64,000 nucleotides of DNA from Tridacna crocea (Eukaryota > Mollusca > Bivalvia > Cardiida > Cardiidae). The notes beneath the pieces are model-generated. The model was not told the DNA's origin. It saw nothing but the letters and a program-made list of their open reading frames with translations, and did not search any database. Below are positions 31,001-44,000 of this stretch, in pieces. How positions within the stretch are numbered: position 1 is the first letter of the stretch; the number at the start of each line of letters is the position of its first letter. Location: NCBI GenBank assembly GCA_943736015.1, contig OX031065.1:41306427-41370426 (forward strand), given 5' to 3'. A program made the translations under genes and the position numbers.

Positions 31001-34000
31001 AAGGCAAAACCCTGGTTTGATTTCCTGGATAATAGGATAGGATAACTTCTTTTTGATCTTCCACATCGAGACAATCGACGTAAGAAATGTGGCATCCTTT
31101 GCAGCAGCAGTACATGGTGCCGTTTAAAACGAACATACCCCCATCAACATTGTAAATTCAGGTTCTACTGTTATGGGAGACCACTCCTTCCTGCATGGCA
31201 TACTCCCGATTTAAATACAATACCTGGCTACTGCGTCAGGGAGATATCTCTTTGGCTCAGTGGTTAGGGTATTGGCTTTGCGTCCGGGAGTTCGGAGTTC
31301 GAATCCCGCTCCGACCCTTATTTCTGCCGTGCATTTATTCATTTGTTTCTTTGTTACGGACTTCGTTCGTAAGATGGGGGCTCGTCCGGGATTGGCCATT
31401 GAGCCATTAATCCCATTTGTTGTCCAAAAATCGGACTTTCTGCCTAATAAGGCTTTGAGTCATCAATAAATGATGACTTTAAGAGGGGGTGTGTTATGGG
31501 AGACCACTCCTTCCTGCATGGCATACTCCCGATTTAAATACAATACCTGGCTACTGTGTCAGGGAGATATCTCTTTGGCTCAGTGGTTAGGGTATTGGCT
31601 TTGCGTCCGGGAGTTCGGAGTTCGAATCCCGCTCCGACCCTTATTTCTGCCATGCATTTATTCATTTGTTTCTTTGTTACGGACTTCGTTCGTAAGACTA
31701 CTCGTAGCAGCTTTCAAACATCAACAATTCTGAAAATAATCCAGAAGCCTGCAAGCCTGGTTGGTTGGGTCGAAAGGGGAGATCAAAAATAGAGAATTTC
31801 AGAGAACCGATTACCGCATTTTCACCCTCAAGAATGAAACAAGAGGGCCCAGATAGCCCCGAATCGCTCACCTGAAACTTTTGAAACAAGAGCATTATTT
31901 TGCCAAGTGATTTCGAAAAGGTCTCCTGTAAAAGTCATTTCAAAATCTGTCACCACCCCTAAAATCATCACCACAGCAATGATTATGATAAATCAGATTT
32001 CTGCAAATAATTTTTGGATAGATCATGAAAGAACAATTCCTTGAAGAAGAGCACAAGCTCGATAGTAACAAAAATATAAGTGGAACAAGACCCCCTCATG
32101 CAGATGCAAACAGTTGGCTGTTGTTTATTGACGGATAAAAAATTCCCTTACAGTTTTTGAAAAGACTCGCCAAAGGAACATTTCTGTGAAATAATTTCAA
32201 AATGTAACCATAGAAAATTCCATTTCAAAATGCCATAGCAACCAGCGATTTTGATGCAATCAAATTCTGTGAACACTTTACAAAGAGGACCTTCTAAGCA
32301 ACATTCCAGCCAAGTTTGGTCTAAATTGGCTCAACAGTTTAGGAAGAGTTGATGTTTAAAAAAGTGTTGACGATGGACAACGTACAATGGACACAGGGTT
32401 ATCCTAAAAGCTCCCTTTGATCAAGTTGTGCTCAGGTGAGCTAAAATATGTTTAACCCATTACCACACAATCCCTACTTTTGACGCCCCTGAAAAAAAGA
32501 CCTTTAGAAAACATTGTGGGAAAAGGAGAAAATGCTGGTAACCAGCATTTTCTCCTTTTCCCACAATGTTTTCTACCCTTCACAAAACAAATTTCAAATT
32601 TTCCGTCACTTTTATTTTGTCCTCTGCAAATACTTTTGATTTGGACCAGTCTAAAATATTGTCGTTTGGTAATGGGTTAACTTATCCTAAAGATATGCAG
32701 CAAAAATGCTTGAATGCACCTATTTTTTCTTCTACATGGAAAAATTCTTTGGTGTGCAAGGAAAACAAAAAAGAGCATTTCTTATTCTTAAAACAAGAAT
32801 TTAATCTAAATCTAAAATGAAAGTATGGTTTTGTGTATGGATCCTTGGGTCAACTTAACAACATGTTTATGTCTATTTTATCTATCATCGAGGCAACTTC
32901 AATCTTTTTGTATGATGTGTCAAGCAGGCTAGAAAAGTAATCAAATTCTTGGCTTCTTTCTTCTGTGAGCCATGGTTACGCCCATAACTGGCTGACTACC
33001 ACTCTTCTGACCCTTGTGGTTGTGTTTGTTGCTGGTCTGGCAACTACTCATCTTCTTAGTTTAAACATATTTATTTTACATAGATTGAGAAACAAGTTCT
33101 TACAACTTATACTAATCTCTCTCGATTCTGCTTCCTGGGAACTACACCAGTACTCGCGCCGAATGTGTGGGCCAATGAAAAATCCCAAAGTTGACATCTT
33201 CTTCATCTCTGGTGATATAATGACTGCATACTGCAGATATCACACTATCACTTTTCTCAACAATTAGTCTTCACAAAAAACAGTGAAGTCTGTGGACAAT
33301 CGTGGTCCATATATATTCATCGGGGTCCAATCGCAGCTCTCCTTTGGATATGATCGTGAAACGTGGCGTATCTTAGCGAAACAGGGCGCACAGGCTCACA
33401 ATTGACGTATCCCGACTTATCCACACATATCTGTATGCATTACATCGTCATAACTCGTGAACTCCGCTCGTAATAATCGTATCGAATCAGGATTCAATCG
33501 CATACTTAAGAGGGGTAATCTTAGTGGATCGAAATGGATCTTATACAAACGTAAGACCGGATCGTAAATGGTTGTGTGAACATAAGTGACTAATCGCAAT
33601 TATGTCGCATCCAAGTGCAAGTAATCGTTTCTTAATGTCTCTATTCGTATCATCTCGTATCCAAACCAAAAAAATTCCCAAAAGTTTCACGATTAGCTGC
33701 GGATTGAGAATCGTGGCTCTCGTAACTAATCTTGCGACAGTGGGAACATAGCATAACCAACAAGATTTATCACTCATCCAAAATGAAAGTTTGTTTGTTT
33801 ACCTCTTTACCAAATGAACAAATTGTAGACTTGTCCAAATTGAAAGCATTTGCAGATGAGAAAATAAAATATGAATCAAAAATTGAAATTTGATTTTGGA
33901 AGGGTAGAAAACATTGTGGAAAAAGGAGAAAATGCTGTTACCAACATTTTCTCCTTTTCCACAATGTTTTCTAAAGGCTTCTTTCTCTGGGTCATAAAAA

Positions 34001-37000
34001 GTCGGGATTGTGTGGTAAAGAGGTAATGGTTACTGCTATTTTTAACATTATTATCAGTCATATTTTGGCGGCCAGTTTACCTTCCCATACTTTACTGGAG
34101 TTTCTTGTACTAGTACTTCGTGCAATAATTTTCTCAAGGCAGTGACTGTTTTCTCACATAGACATAGAAACAATGATCAGAGATGAAATGAATCTTGAAA
34201 TTAAAAGCATCTTCAGACAAAAATATAACTCTTTACCAAACGACAAAATTTTAGACTTGTCCAAATTGAATATGTAAGCATATGATATGCAGATGACAAG
34301 ATAAATGTGATTGAAAAATTGAAACTTGATTTTAGAAGAGTAGGAAACAGTATTGGAAAAGGAGGAAATGCTTTCTCAAAGGCTTCTTGCTGGGGGTTGT
34401 TAAAATTCGCAATTGTATTGTAAAGAGTTAACCCTTAACACATGTACAAAGTTTTAGACTCTTCCATCTCTTAACCCATTACCACACAATCCCTACTTTT
34501 GACGCCCCTGAGAAAGAAGCCTTTTGAAAACACTGTAGGAAAAGGAGAAAATGCTGGTAACCAGCATTTTCTCCTTTTCCCACAGTGTTTTCTACCTTCC
34601 CAGAACAAATTTTAATTTTTCAGTCACCTTTAAATTGTTGTCTGCAAATTTTAAATTGTTGTCTGCAAATGCTTTCAATTTGGACCAGTCTAAAATTTTG
34701 TGTGGAAATGGGTTAATTAGTTTAAATAAGTATTGGCTGAACTCTTTACCATAAAACAATAACATAAGTCCTGTTTGATTTGAAAGGTTTTGCAGGTGAC
34801 AGTTACAGTGAATCTCCGGGTTTATTAGTCGAGTCTTCTGATTATTGAGATTTACCTCTGTGTATTGTCTATAAACTGATTTGGAAACAATTCTTGACTT
34901 GTGTAGACTTGCCATGTTAAGAAGTAAATTAAGTATACAGTAAATAAGTACTTATGAAATACTTGGCAACAGAAGAATTTTTACATGGTCACTAAATGGT
35001 TATGTCTAAATTAACCCTTTACCTCATATGCCAATTTTAGGCTCCTTCAATTGAGCAGCAAATAAACACATGATATCAAAAGCATGGACAAATGGGGAAA
35101 CAATTATCTGATGGAGTGAAAACATTGTGGGAAAAGGAGAAATTGCTCGTTACGAGCAATTTCTCCTTTTCCCACAATGTTTTCAAAAGCTGTCTGTTGA
35201 TGATGTGTTAAAATGAGTATCTATGGAGTAAAGGGTTAAGTAAATTCATAGTAATAATTAAAACACATCATAATATGTGTATAAAAAAGAAAATGTACTA
35301 AACACAATATGATGTTCTTTCCCATTTCAAGCAAAGTTATTGTAGTACATGTACTGCTAAGCAATAACCTTTTACAGCACAATCCTGATTTTTAGAAGCT
35401 TCTTGAAACCATTGTGAGAAATGGAGTAAATGTTGGTAATTGTTTGAAGAGGTGGGATGCTGGTATTCTCAGTATGGTAATTTGGTGAGGTTTTACTGTA
35501 TGTCTCTGATGATAGGATATATATCCCCAAAAGGACAAAAAACATTGTGTGAAAAGGATAAAATTTTTGTACCTAGCATTCTATTCTTTTACTACAAGAC
35601 TGTCAATAACATTATTTATAAGGGTAATTGAAACTCTAGCTTATTTGATTTTGTGACAATTGACATTTCAAATTAACAGGAAGGCAAAATGATTCAGAAA
35701 ACCAAGTTGATAAGTCACTCTCTGCAGCCAAAAGAGTGAGATTTCCCTTGCGAGCTAATATACAGTGGAAAAAAGGGGAGAAACTGGAGGCAATGGACTA
35801 TATGCGTTCATGGTATGATTATAGAATATTCTAATTTCTGTGAACCCTTTCCCAAACAATCCCTGGTTTTTACGGGTCAGGAATAGAAGCCTTTTGAAAA
35901 CATTGTGGGAAAAGGAGAAAATGCTGGTAACCAGTATTTTCTCCTTTTTCCACAATGTTTTCTACCCTATCATACAGAAAAATCATCTTTTTAGCAACTG
36001 TTAAGTTGTCATTTGCCGAATGCTCTCAGTTTGGTATGGTCCAAAATTTGTCGTTTGGGAAAGGGTTAAATCTTTACCACATGACAATAACTGATAACAC
36101 TTTAAATTTGGCTCAAATGCTGTAGTTTGCCCTATTTGGGGTAGAAAATATTGTGTGAAATAGAGAAAATGCTGGTTGCTAGCAAGTCTTCTTATTAGGG
36201 TCATTAAAACTTGGGATTATATGGTAAATGGTAAACCCTTTACCCAAAGACTAAATCTTTGGCTTGCCCAAAGTGAAAGCATTTGCAAACATCATAACTA
36301 TCACACTAAAACTTAGATTTTCCAAATTAATCAAACGGTGCTCATATGGTTGGAGTGGTCTTTGGAAGGATAGAAAACTTTTAATTGAAAGGAGCAGATG
36401 CTTATCCTAAAGCATTTACTAATACTTTTGACATTGTTTTCAAAAGGCTTTATCATCCTCAAAAGATAGGATCATGTGTGAACTCTTTACAAAACAACAT
36501 TGTAGACTTGCTCATTGTCAAAAGCGTTTGCATGTATACAACAATTTGAATTTAACTCAAATGATATAGGGTTTGTCCAATTAGGAGTTTTAAGTGCCAG
36601 TTTTTCTTAAATTCATGAGACATTTTTGCATAAAACATGCCACACTGTTATAAGCTTGTATTAACAGATAAAAATGGGATGTCAAAGACAGGAAACATAT
36701 ATTAACTAGTAAATTCATGTGATATTAATGCTAGGCTTTCTGCTTGCAATATCTTTGAGCCAGGCCTACCTTGGAAACATTTTATGATGAACTGTTGTTC
36801 TGGTCAAAATAACCATACTCCAACCAACAAAGCTGTGGGATCTTGTACTGTACCATGTTAGATCTTTTTTGTGCCTTGTCTGTGATGATTTTAGAACAGC
36901 ATAAATAAAATCTTTTCCAGAATGTCAGTCTATTCAAAGTCCGAGCAAAAAGTCAATAGTGACATGTACTTTATACTAACTGTATCCTACGGATTTCTTA

Positions 37001-38000
37001 AGCTTTGCTTAAGTTATCCCTATGATGTCTTTCAATGACAGAAATTCTTATCTACTCATTTATTTATCCTAGCTGTAAGCTATCCAAACTTGTGCAAGCT
37101 GGTCTCACAAAAGTCCAATTTGTATTAAATACCATGAGAAGTGAATTTACACTACAAGACTAATGGCCCTTCACTGCTCGTAACAAGAACTTTTTTTCCA
37201 TCTTCTGGATTTGACCATTATAGGTCCAGTACATTTTAAATTCACTTATTTGACTTTCAGTGAAAATAGTTTTGCTTTCATTGCAAATTATTGGTAAAAT
37301 AAATTTATTTCATGCAGCCGTAGCTGTGTATTGTCACCCCAACATTCATTGTTGAAATTTTAACTTTTGAATTTGTTTTAAAAAAAAGATGTGAAAAATG
37401 AATCTCGACACTCAACCACATAATCCCAAGTTTTAATGTCTGTGGTGAAAGAAGATCATGACAACTTTCTGAGATAGGGAGAAAATGTTGATCACAAGCA
37501 TGTCTCTACTCTGATCGAAATATCTTTCAGTTTTCTATTCAAATTCAATTGTCCATCTACAGCTTTCTTCAATTTAGACAAGGGTAAAACTTTTGTTGTG
37601 TGGTTCAGAATTTATCATTAACCGTTTATGTCTAAAGATTATTCATTGTTTATGAGGGAATATTGCTTCTATATATGTCAGAGCTCCAGATAGAGGGAGT
37701 GATTTTCATTTCATAATTTAAAGTGTCAAAATTATATTCCAGTAAATGTTATGGGTACTCATTAGAAGTGTCTCATCGAGACACTGTCACTCTCTCTTAT
37801 CTTGAGCTCTGCATCTTGATGGAAAGACATGAATCTTGAAATTAAAAGCATCTTCATTTGTCATGATATATTTTTTTTTAAATTCTCCTCGGCCTTTCTC
37901 TATGGCATGTCGTAGAAGGCGACTAAAATTAGAGACAAACGGCTGCTTTCCTCGTAATTCGTAGGATTGCAGCAGGCTGGGTAGTTCTTATTCCAAATCC

Positions 38001-38035
<35 letters not shown>

Positions 38036-41000
38036 CTTGATGTAAATAGGGTTTGGAATGGGAATCAGTTGGCGTGTGGTTTAATCGGGGGTATAAGAAT
38101 AAACCACTGCAGTCCCGCGATCGTCACATCTGCCATTTCATCTGGCGGAACAAAAGTGACAGCATGCATGTCGTAAAAGGCGACAAAAGGGACATCATTT
38201 TGTGTTTCATCCATTCCTCATTTATCATGTTTGTCTTATGTTGTTGCACATGTATGTTATTTTCACCTCGCATTATTGTTTACTAAGTAAGTGCGCCCAA
38301 TATGACCTAAGTTGTCGACGGGCCATAAAACACTATTCATTTATTCATTCATTCATTTTTAAATTCTTATACCAGAACCTAGCATTCAGTACAAATGTAG
38401 GGCACAGGTCTTGCACCTCTTATGCCACCATTTTCTTCTTTTGCTTAATTGTTTTCAAAGGGCTTTTTCCTCAGGATTTTTCAAATAAAGGATTTTTTTG
38501 TACAGAGTAAAGCATTGTACCTTCAGTAAAATATGAATGACCTTAGAGAAAGATTAACTCTATACCAAACAATAAATCTATAGATTGGTCCAAATTAAAA
38601 GCATTTGCAGATGACAAAATAGGTGTGACTGAAGAACCGAAATTTAATTTGGGAAGCATAGAAAAAATTGTTGGAAAAGGAGAAAATGCAGGTTTTCTCC
38701 TTTTCCCACAATGTTTTCTGAAGTCATCATTTTATGGTAAAGAGTTTAATGGCAAACTGATGATAAATAAATTCTTTGTAAAATTTTCAAGGTTTCCTGC
38801 AAAGATTAAGGATATTGACCCAAACACTTTGTCTGTACTTATACATTTTGATGGCTGGAATCAGAGATATGATGAGTGGGTAGAAATGGCATCGGACAGG
38901 ATAAGGCCACTTGTACGACATTCTGAGAGGAAAGATAAGAGAAAACAACAGAGAGGAGTATGTTCAAATTTCGATAATGTGTGCACCTATGAAATTGTTT
39001 TATAAGTTTCCTTTATTTTATCATCAAAAAAGCTGTTTATGGACTTAGGAGAAGCTAGCACAACCAGAAATATGAAAGGAAGAAATGTCTTTACATTAGT
39101 TCTTTACCAAAGGACAAAATTTTGGGCTTGTCAAAGTGTTTGCAGATGACGAAATGAACATTACTCAAAAAGTTGAATCTTGACTTTGGAAGAGTATAAA
39201 ACATTTTTGAAAAAGGGGAGAAATTTTTCCTATTCTCACATTGTTTTCTGAAGGCTTCTTGTCCAGGGTCGTGAAAACCTGGAATTCTTCGTTAAAGGGT
39301 TAAATGATATTGAGATTATCATTGTAAAAGGAACAATTGGTGAAATTGTTGTCATCAAATGAACATCATCAGTTATATTTTACAAGTGGCAAAACAAAAG
39401 ATAAAAATTTATTTCATCAAGTGAACATCATCAGTAATAATTTTATGAGTGACGCAGCTTTGAGTGAAAAATTACTGTTGATGTACATGAGATAAAAAAT
39501 TTTCTATCTTCACGAAAAAAAAAAAAACATATTTATTTCATGCACTTAACCCTTTCAGAGGTAGAGTAGTGGGGACTTAGTCAAAATTCAGTTCAGTTCT
39601 CTTTGGTTATTCCCCATGGCATACCCCAATCTGCATTACAATATTACATCAAGCGAGAGAAATATAAGGTAAATTATGTCATATTTCCATCTGGTTCTGA
39701 GACATGTACGTTTTGCTTTTGTGAGTTGTGCGGGGAAACAACTGTTTTTGCATTCAGTTGCTTAGTAAGAATCTAAAAATTGGTATTTTGACTGGTCATA
39801 ACAACGAAATATCAAAATAGTATTCACCAATATTTCTCGATAACTCACTGAGAAAGTGTGAAATGAAAATATGTGAATGTTAATGTATAGAAGCTGTTTG
39901 TTATAACTCTTTACCACACAAGGTAATTTTAGACAAGTTTAAATTGAACACATTTGCAGAGGACAAAATAAATGTAGCTAAAGTGGTAACTTTTGCCTTT
40001 GATAGGGTAGAAAACATTGTGGGAAAAGGAGAAAATGCTGGTTACCAGCATTTTCTCCTTTTCCCACAATGTTTTCAAAAGGATTCTATCTCAGGGTCGT
40101 TAAAAGTCGGGATTGTGTGGTAAAGAGTTAACAGAAGAATTTGGTAAATGATACTTCCTTGATTCTATTCAGGGCTATTCTTTTGATTGACTGAGCTTTT
40201 ATTTTCAAGTCAGTCAGACAGCTGGTCTTGGAATGCAGATTTGAGAATAAAAGATGTATAGATTTGGTAATCATGTGTTCAGAATCAATGTCACTCATAC
40301 AAAATATAAATATGCATAACTTAGTTGTATAACGCACTAGCTCAGTCATTACAAAGGGGCGTGACGTGTCTTGGTCCAAGATTCGAACAAAGAACTTTTT
40401 GAGAGGCTGACATTTATAACCAGAGTACTGTCTTCTGGAAGTACAGTATAAATATGTTGATTAGACAGATTTTTTTCCATTTTTCAGGACTATAAAATAG
40501 GAGAGCAGGTATATGCGAAATGGACTGACTGTAAAATGTATCCAGCAAAGGTAACAGCAGTCATGCCAAATGGTAAGTGATTAATACCAAACTACTTATT
40601 TTTGTGTGTGTAGCTGCTCCCAGATTGTTCAATGGTCTTGTTTCATTTGGATTGTCAAACTCTTAACCCTGTATCAAACAATTCCTGGTTTTTACGACCC
40701 TGAGATAGAAATCTTTTGAAAACATGATGGGAAAAGGAGAAAAAGCTGGTCCCACAATGTTTTCTACTCTGCTGGAAACTAATTATCCCCCGCCGTAGGC
40801 GGAGGGACATAGTTTTAGCGTTGTCCGTCCGTCCCCCCGTCCGTCCGTCCGTCCATGTGTCCGTCCCGGCAAATATCTCCAAAACCATTGGACGGAATTT
40901 CGTGAAACTCTATACACATGTACAATGACCCATTCTCCCGAGACACTTTTTTTGTTTTTTTGATTTGATGCAAAATGGCCGACTGAGAGCAATTTTAAGT

Positions 41001-44000
41001 TTCAATTAAGTTACACTTAAGTACACTTTTTAGCTCACCTGAGCACAACATGGTCAAGGGGAGCTTTTAGGGTCACTGGGTGTCCGTCGTCCGTCGTGCG
41101 TTGTCAACAATTCTTTAAACAACAACTCCTCCTAAACCGCTGGGCCAATTTGGACCAAACTTGGCAGAAATGTTCCTTGGGAGGTCCTCTTTAAAATTTG
41201 TTCACAGAATTTGATTCCGTCAAAAACTCTGGTTGCCATGGCAACCAAATGGAATTTTTTAGCAAATTCTTTAAAAATCTTCTCCTCTGAAACCGCTGGT
41301 CGGATTTTGAAATAATTTTACTGATATGTTCCTTGGGTGACCCTTTTCAAAATTTGTTCGTGAAATTTTGATCCATCAAAAAATGTGGCTCTGGTGAATG
41401 GGGGCTACTTGCTCTATACAGAAATGAAGGAATTCTTTAAAAATCTTCTCCTCTGAAACCGATGCTTGGATTTTGAAATAATTTCACTGATAAGTTCCTT
41501 GGGTGACCCTTTTCAAAAATTGTTTGTGAAATATTGATTCGTCAAAAAATGTGGCTCTGGTGAATGGGGGGCTACTTGCACTATACAGAAATTAAGGAAT
41601 TCTTAAAAAATCTTCTTCTCTGAAACTGCTTGTCAGATTTTGAAATAATTTCACTGATAAGTTCCTTGGGTGACCCTTTTCAAAAATTGTTTGTGAAATT
41701 TTGATTCGTCAAAAAATGTGGCTCTGGTGAATGGGGGCTACTTGCACTATACAGAAATTAAGGAATTCTAAAAAATCTTCTTCTCTGAAACTGCTTTTCA
41801 GATTTTGAAATAATTTCACTGATAAGTTCCTTGGGTGACCCTTTTCAAAAAGTGTCCGCGAAATTTTGATTGGTCAAGAAACATGGCTCTGGTGAATGGG
41901 GGCTACCTGCACTATAGGGAAATGAAGAAATTCTTAAAAATTCTTCTTCTCTAAAACCGCTGGTCAGATTTTGAAATGATTTCTCAGGGATGTTCCTTGG
42001 GTGACCCTTTTCAAAAAGTGTTTGGGAAATTTTGATTGGTCAAGAAACATGGCTCTGGTGAATGGGGGCTGCTTGCACTATAGGGAAATGAAGAAATTTT
42101 TCAAAATTCTTCTTCTCTGAAACGGCTGGACAGATTTTGAAATGATTTCACAGAGATGATCCTTGGGTGACCCTTTTCAAAAACTGTTCACAAAATTTTG
42201 ATTGGTCAAGAAACATGGCTCTGGTGAATTGGGGCTACTTGCACTATATGGAAATGAAGAAATTCTTGAAAATTCTTCAATCTTCTTCTCTGAAACCCCT
42301 AGTCAGATTTTAAAATAATTTGACAGAGATGTTCCTTTGGTGATCATTGTTCTTGTGAATGGGGGCTACTTGCACTATATGGACATGATGAAATTCTTGA
42401 AAATTCTCTTTCTCTGAAACCCTTGGTCAGATTTTAAAAGAAATTTTCCGAAATGTTCCTTGGGTGACCCTTTTCAAAACTTGTTCGTAAATTTTGATCC
42501 ATCAAGAAACATGGCTCTCATGGATGGGGGATACTTGCTCTTATACAGAAATGAAGAATTCTTAAAAATTCTTCTTTTTGAAACTGATGTTCAGATTTCG
42601 AAATTAATTTTACAGGTGACCTTTTGAAAATTGCTTAGCAAAATTATAAATTTGGTTCCAATGTTTCAATACCTCCAAAAAAAAATAGGCTATGGTCATC
42701 TCAAAAATTCAGGTGAGTGATCCAGGGCCATCTTGCCCCTCTTGTTATGTTTGGAGTCTTGCCTTCAAAACTATACAAGGTTTTTACATTGAACTTATCA
42801 CATCTGTCAGCCTCCATTAGGAAATGCAGGAAAAAAAGTTTCACCTGCATTGACTGTGCAACACCACAGTTATTTGCCCTTGTTTTTGTAATAAGGTGTC
42901 ATGGAAAAAGGGGGTTTCATGTTATATTTCATTCCATTTCTTGTAAAAGCAACTCCTTCCACATTTCTTGACGGAATTTAATAGAATTTTGACACAATAT
43001 TTTTTGTCATGTGACCTATTGCACATTGTCAACATTTTGCGATTTGTAGCTGCGTCATGAAAAAAGGGGGCTTCATGTTTTATTTCATTTTATTTCTTGT
43101 GAATGCAACTAGTCCCATATTTCTTGACAGAATTGAAATGAATTTCACAGAATGTTTCTCATCATCTGACCTATCGCATATTCTCAAGGTTTTACGATTT
43201 GTAGCTGCGTCATGAAAAAAGGGGGGCTTCATGTTTTATTTCATTCTATTTCTCGTGAAGGCAACTCCTCCCACATTTCTTGGCAGATTTGAATGGAATT
43301 TTCACATCATGTGACCTAACACAACGCCTCCCATATTTCTTGGCAGATTTGGATGGAACTTTCACATGATCATGTGACCTACTGCATATTGTCAAGGTTT
43401 TGGGATTTGTAGCTGCATCATGGAATAAGGGGGCTTCATGTTAGTATTTCATTTTTTTCACCAGAATCTCTGCAATTACTGGACATATCTCAATAGATTT
43501 GGATGAGATTTTCACAGATCATACGACCTATCACATGTTGTCAGGGTTTTGCAATTTATCACTGTATCATGGAAAAAGGGGACTTCATGTCAAATTTAAT
43601 TTTTTATCAGTGTATCTCCAACTTTTGCACTCATTTACATAGAACTTCATATTTTTATTGCTTGATCAAAGCCAGTGACCAATGAGTCAATTGTGCATTC
43701 GTCTCTCCATGCATCAGTCTGTTCGTAAACCTTTTAGGTCACAAGTAATACCATATATCCATTCAGCTACCCAGGCAGGTGCTACAAATTTCAACACTTT
43801 ACTCTCTAGCTACCTGCTTGAAATGGCAGCAGTGTGGCGGCTTATATTATGAGAGGGATATCTTCTAAAGTCCTTCACAAAAATTGATGAAACTTCATGC
43901 ATGTTTTCCATTAGATAGTCCGTTGATACATTTTTTTTCCCACATAATTATATGAAATCCTGACATTGGTACTTAATATATAATCCTGTTATGGACCTCT

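Larger units (their letters stand above)
31165..31701 (+). mobile_element. TRIM: miniature LTR retrotransposon, 529 bp, intact structure
   Basis: Two 206-bp LTRs differ at two positions. Between them are only 117 bp: a primer binding site directly after the 5' LTR, and a purine tract directly before the 3' LTR. The target duplication CTAC lies at 31165-31168 and 31698-31701. No protein is encoded, so it depends on proteins of another element. The LTR starts TG but ends GA rather than the usual CA. Near-identical LTRs suggest a young insertion. Confidence 0.92.
30713..33756. mobile_element. 3.04-kb TIR element with TAA target duplication (PIF/Harbinger-like?)
   Basis: TAA at 30713-30715 and 33754-33756 flanks ends TGCTACGTTCCCACTATCAC and, inverted, TGCTATGTTCCCACTGTCGC. 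The outer ~260-450 bp of each end are loaded with AATCGTG/CACGATT heptamers. No transposase. Three-base TWA duplication is typical of PIF/Harbinger and related groups; class is inference. It sits in the intron between exons 3 and 4 and hosts several later insertions. Confidence 0.75.

Noticed and set aside
31252-31318. tRNA gene
   Set aside because: Box-like motifs are present, but the 5' acceptor strand does not pair with the 3' side and the whole stretch recurs in the other LTR.
31375-31392. Endogenous retrovirus, because the primer site equals the tRNA-Pro site common in gammaretroviruses
   Set aside because: There are no gag, pol or env traces; the inside is 117 bp. Only the shared use of tRNA-Pro is shown.
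31195-31792. Repeated open frames in the 31.2-31.8 kb region
   Set aside because: They lie in the TRIM LTRs and are duplicates because the LTRs are; not genes.
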